A stretch of DNA of 64,000 nt from Candidatus Aminicenantota bacterium (GTDB lineage: Bacteria; Acidobacteriota; Aminicenantia; Aminicenantales; UBA4085): NCBI GenBank assembly GCA_003141555.1, contig PLMN01000005.1, positions 186,001-250,000 on the forward strand. Direction: 5' to 3'. The number at the start of each line of letters is the position of its first letter. Position 1 is the stretch's first letter. The notes beneath the pieces are model-generated. The model was given only the letters and a program-made list of their open reading frames with translations. It did no database searches and was not told the DNA's origin. This document shows positions 63,701-64,000 of the stretch, in pieces. The position numbers were made by a program, and so were the translations under genes.

Positions 63701-63777
63701 AGGACGATCGCCAGAGGCATGCGGACGGATTTCGCTCGGCGGACGGCATCCGCGAGGCTGCGGGAGAGTGATGTCAT
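60751..63777 (-). CDS. Secreted M14-family zinc carboxypeptidase
   Basis: A 1008-residue protein starting at the ATG opposite 63775-63777 (AAGGAGG upstream). An N-terminal signal region covers about residues 20-38 (MPLAIVLAALVVVSTAFPQ). The peptidase domain follows: zinc ligands in GGMHSSETGS (HxxE) and probably HDLHES, and substrate-binding segments such as NNRDN. A large C-terminal extension from about residue 450 includes a Gly/Met/Ala-rich stretch (near 840-925), which in turn precedes a region resembling a class I glutamine-amidotransferase-like fold (GTGHVIMFSFNPMWRHETQGSY). It degrades peptides outside the cytoplasm; specificity unknown. No neighbouring gene is obviously linked. Confidence 0.9.
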   Translation of the reverse strand: MTSLSRSLADAVRRAKSVRMPLAIVLAALVVVSTAFPQAVDQEYTKKIREYTTDPHFSTKYVDYLPAKSGVPTPLQVLGHIVGAPNILSYSQDVYKYMRALAAASPRVKVFTIGKTEEGRDSILVVVSDESTIRNLDRYKEMTAKLADPRRITDAEAQALIKQAKPIYWATGGMHSSETGSCEMLMELAYRIAVDDSPFIRTIRENSIVMITPILEVDGRDKYVDVAMAPRKDPKAVVPRNIIWWGKYVAHDNNRDNIALSLALSKNIMKVELEYHPQVMHDLHESVSHLYISTGSGPYNAWLDPIVVDEWSQLAYNEVDGMTREGVPGVWTHNYYDGWAPNYAFYAANGHNSIGRFYETQGAGDGSTRIINSSTDRAWYRPNPPVATTLWSIRNNVNVQESALLMGMNYIATNREHYLENFYLKSKRSVAKPKNEGPSAYIFPANDPRLGQQAKLLQLLQAQGVEIHKADKAFKVGDVEYGAGSYVVRMDQPYCRMADMLLDKQYFNVKDAAPYDDVGWTLGPVFNVRTARLDDQAVLTVPMTLVKGDVKAPGGVSHLGTGAARAFLINNNADNQLASFLFMTKTNPRLKDIKIQIAEKPFEAQGKKFAAGSYIFRADNDDASTYLDGFFNGVGGAGGGISAFGVPAVPTVPVHDLVLPRIAVMHTWQNTQNEGWVRIALDDLKIPYDYVSVHAVRDNARLRDKYDVILFGPASGDALSTVSGLAGDQPMPYKKTALTPNLGSEDSTDDMRGGIELEGVLHLRDFVKDGGLFITIASSSALPIQFGLAGGISIRQTQNLWARGGVFKADVTDATSPIVYGYDDTLGVYFSQSPVFGQGGFGGMRGGGMPGGMPGGAGGVGRPSGRGTATEADIPQGRPRDIGVASADAFRKAQPQGAAAAGPGGGPGGGARGGMGGGTARSRTIISFTRDAKDLLISGGLDGGAELAGTPALVDAPIGTGHVIMFSFNPMWRHETQGSYSLVMNAMLNFKNLGPAPAAPAPPAPPAK

Positions 63778-63888
63778 GAGGCTCCTCCTTCAAAAAAAAC
63801 GCGGCCTCACGTTATCACCGGACGAGGAAACCTGTCAATGGCGGCTCTGGCCATCGCCAGTCAGAGAATGTCGGCCGGACCGCTAATA

Positions 63889-63970
63889 AAATCGGTGACA
63901 GTAACCTGATTTCCGAATTTCCTCGTTTTGTAATGTATTAATTCGGAAATCAGGTTACTGTCACCGATTT
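63889..63970. repeat. Intact 31-bp inverted repeat element, GGTGACAGTAACC family
   Basis: The arms 63889-63919 and 63940-63970 are perfectly complementary around a 20-base AT-rich spacer. Related copies lie at 35130-35297 (degenerate) and 60685-60699 (core only). Small size, perfect pairing and intergenic dispersal suggest a REP- or MITE-like non-coding mobile element. No transposase is visible in the window. Confidence 0.85.
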
Positions 63971-64000
63971 ATTGACGGACGAAGTGGGGCATCTCGAAGG

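Noticed and set aside
60736-63771. 1011-codon open frame on the plus strand
   Set aside because: Antisense shadow of the M14 peptidase gene. It lacks a ribosome site and any family motif.
1-64000. Global reassignment of TGA to Trp or Gly
   Set aside because: Several clear genes end in TGA (for example at 3862, 8610, 11868 and 12494), often overlapping the next start, and Trp and Gly are encoded normally elsewhere.
1-64000. tRNA-Sec or sel genes within the window
   Set aside because: None was recognised by eye. Their presence elsewhere in the genome is a prediction, not an observation.

Overview
The window is high-GC DNA, judged by eye to be in the mid-60s percent. It comes from a Gram-negative bacterium: there are RND pumps, periplasmic adaptors, several predicted outer-membrane beta-barrels, and Sec- and Tat-type signal peptides. 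The mix of families (secreted M14 peptidase, sialate O-acetylesterase-like and DUF4838 proteins, DMSO-reductase-type oxidoreductase, many signalling fusions) would suit a heterotroph of the Acidobacteriota/Aminicenantes kind. That placement is inference only; no rRNA or ribosomal protein gene is present. No tRNA, rRNA, CRISPR array or intact transposase was seen, and no gene-free stretch exceeds about 260 bases.

Layout. 1-9374: efflux operon of a truncated periplasmic adaptor, an RND permease, an RND permease fused to an ABC ATPase, and an ABC-2 permease. 9442-14308: Tat-exported molybdopterin oxidoreductase (DmsABC-like) plus an HD/zinc-ribbon protein. 14384-17954: AspT/YidE-like transporter, amino-acid permease, DUF2177 protein. 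17975-21939: an AT-richer, probably acquired patch with a HicB/Xre-like regulator and a single-chain restriction-modification enzyme. 22111-28469: amidohydrolase, pyrE, beta-barrel protein, sialate esterase-like protein, HtrA-like protease. 28611-33365: three tandem thioredoxin-TPR genes, each interrupted by an in-frame TGA. 33449-39552: beta-barrel, DUF4097, HD, DUF4838, aldo/keto reductase and SDR genes. 39803-50741: signalling block with a GGDEF protein, a kinase/receiver/HD-GYP hybrid, a giant REC-PilZ-PilZ-hydrolase-methyltransferase fusion, and a kinase/OmpR regulator pair. 50841-55737: MFS transporter, glycosyltransferase, Tex. 55897-59364: ABC exporter with adaptor. 59425-63777: YchF and a secreted M14 peptidase.

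The most striking feature is 28611-33365. Three paralogues carry TGA at the same codon (52), exactly where a thioredoxin CxxC motif has its first cysteine. Each is followed by a near-identical hairpin that fits the bacterial SECIS consensus. The reading frame stays open after every TGA. The best reading is a tandem family of exported selenocysteine (UxxC) thioredoxin-TPR proteins, which ordinary gene callers would truncate. Other genes in the window end in TGA, so the codon is not globally reassigned.

The signalling block looks like a complete c-di-GMP circuit: a cyclase with an inhibitory site, an HD-GYP phosphodiesterase coupled to a histidine kinase, and a PilZ protein carrying a LuxD-like hydrolase and a methyltransferase. 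An inverted-repeat family with the core GGTGACAGTAACC is scattered through intergenic DNA.
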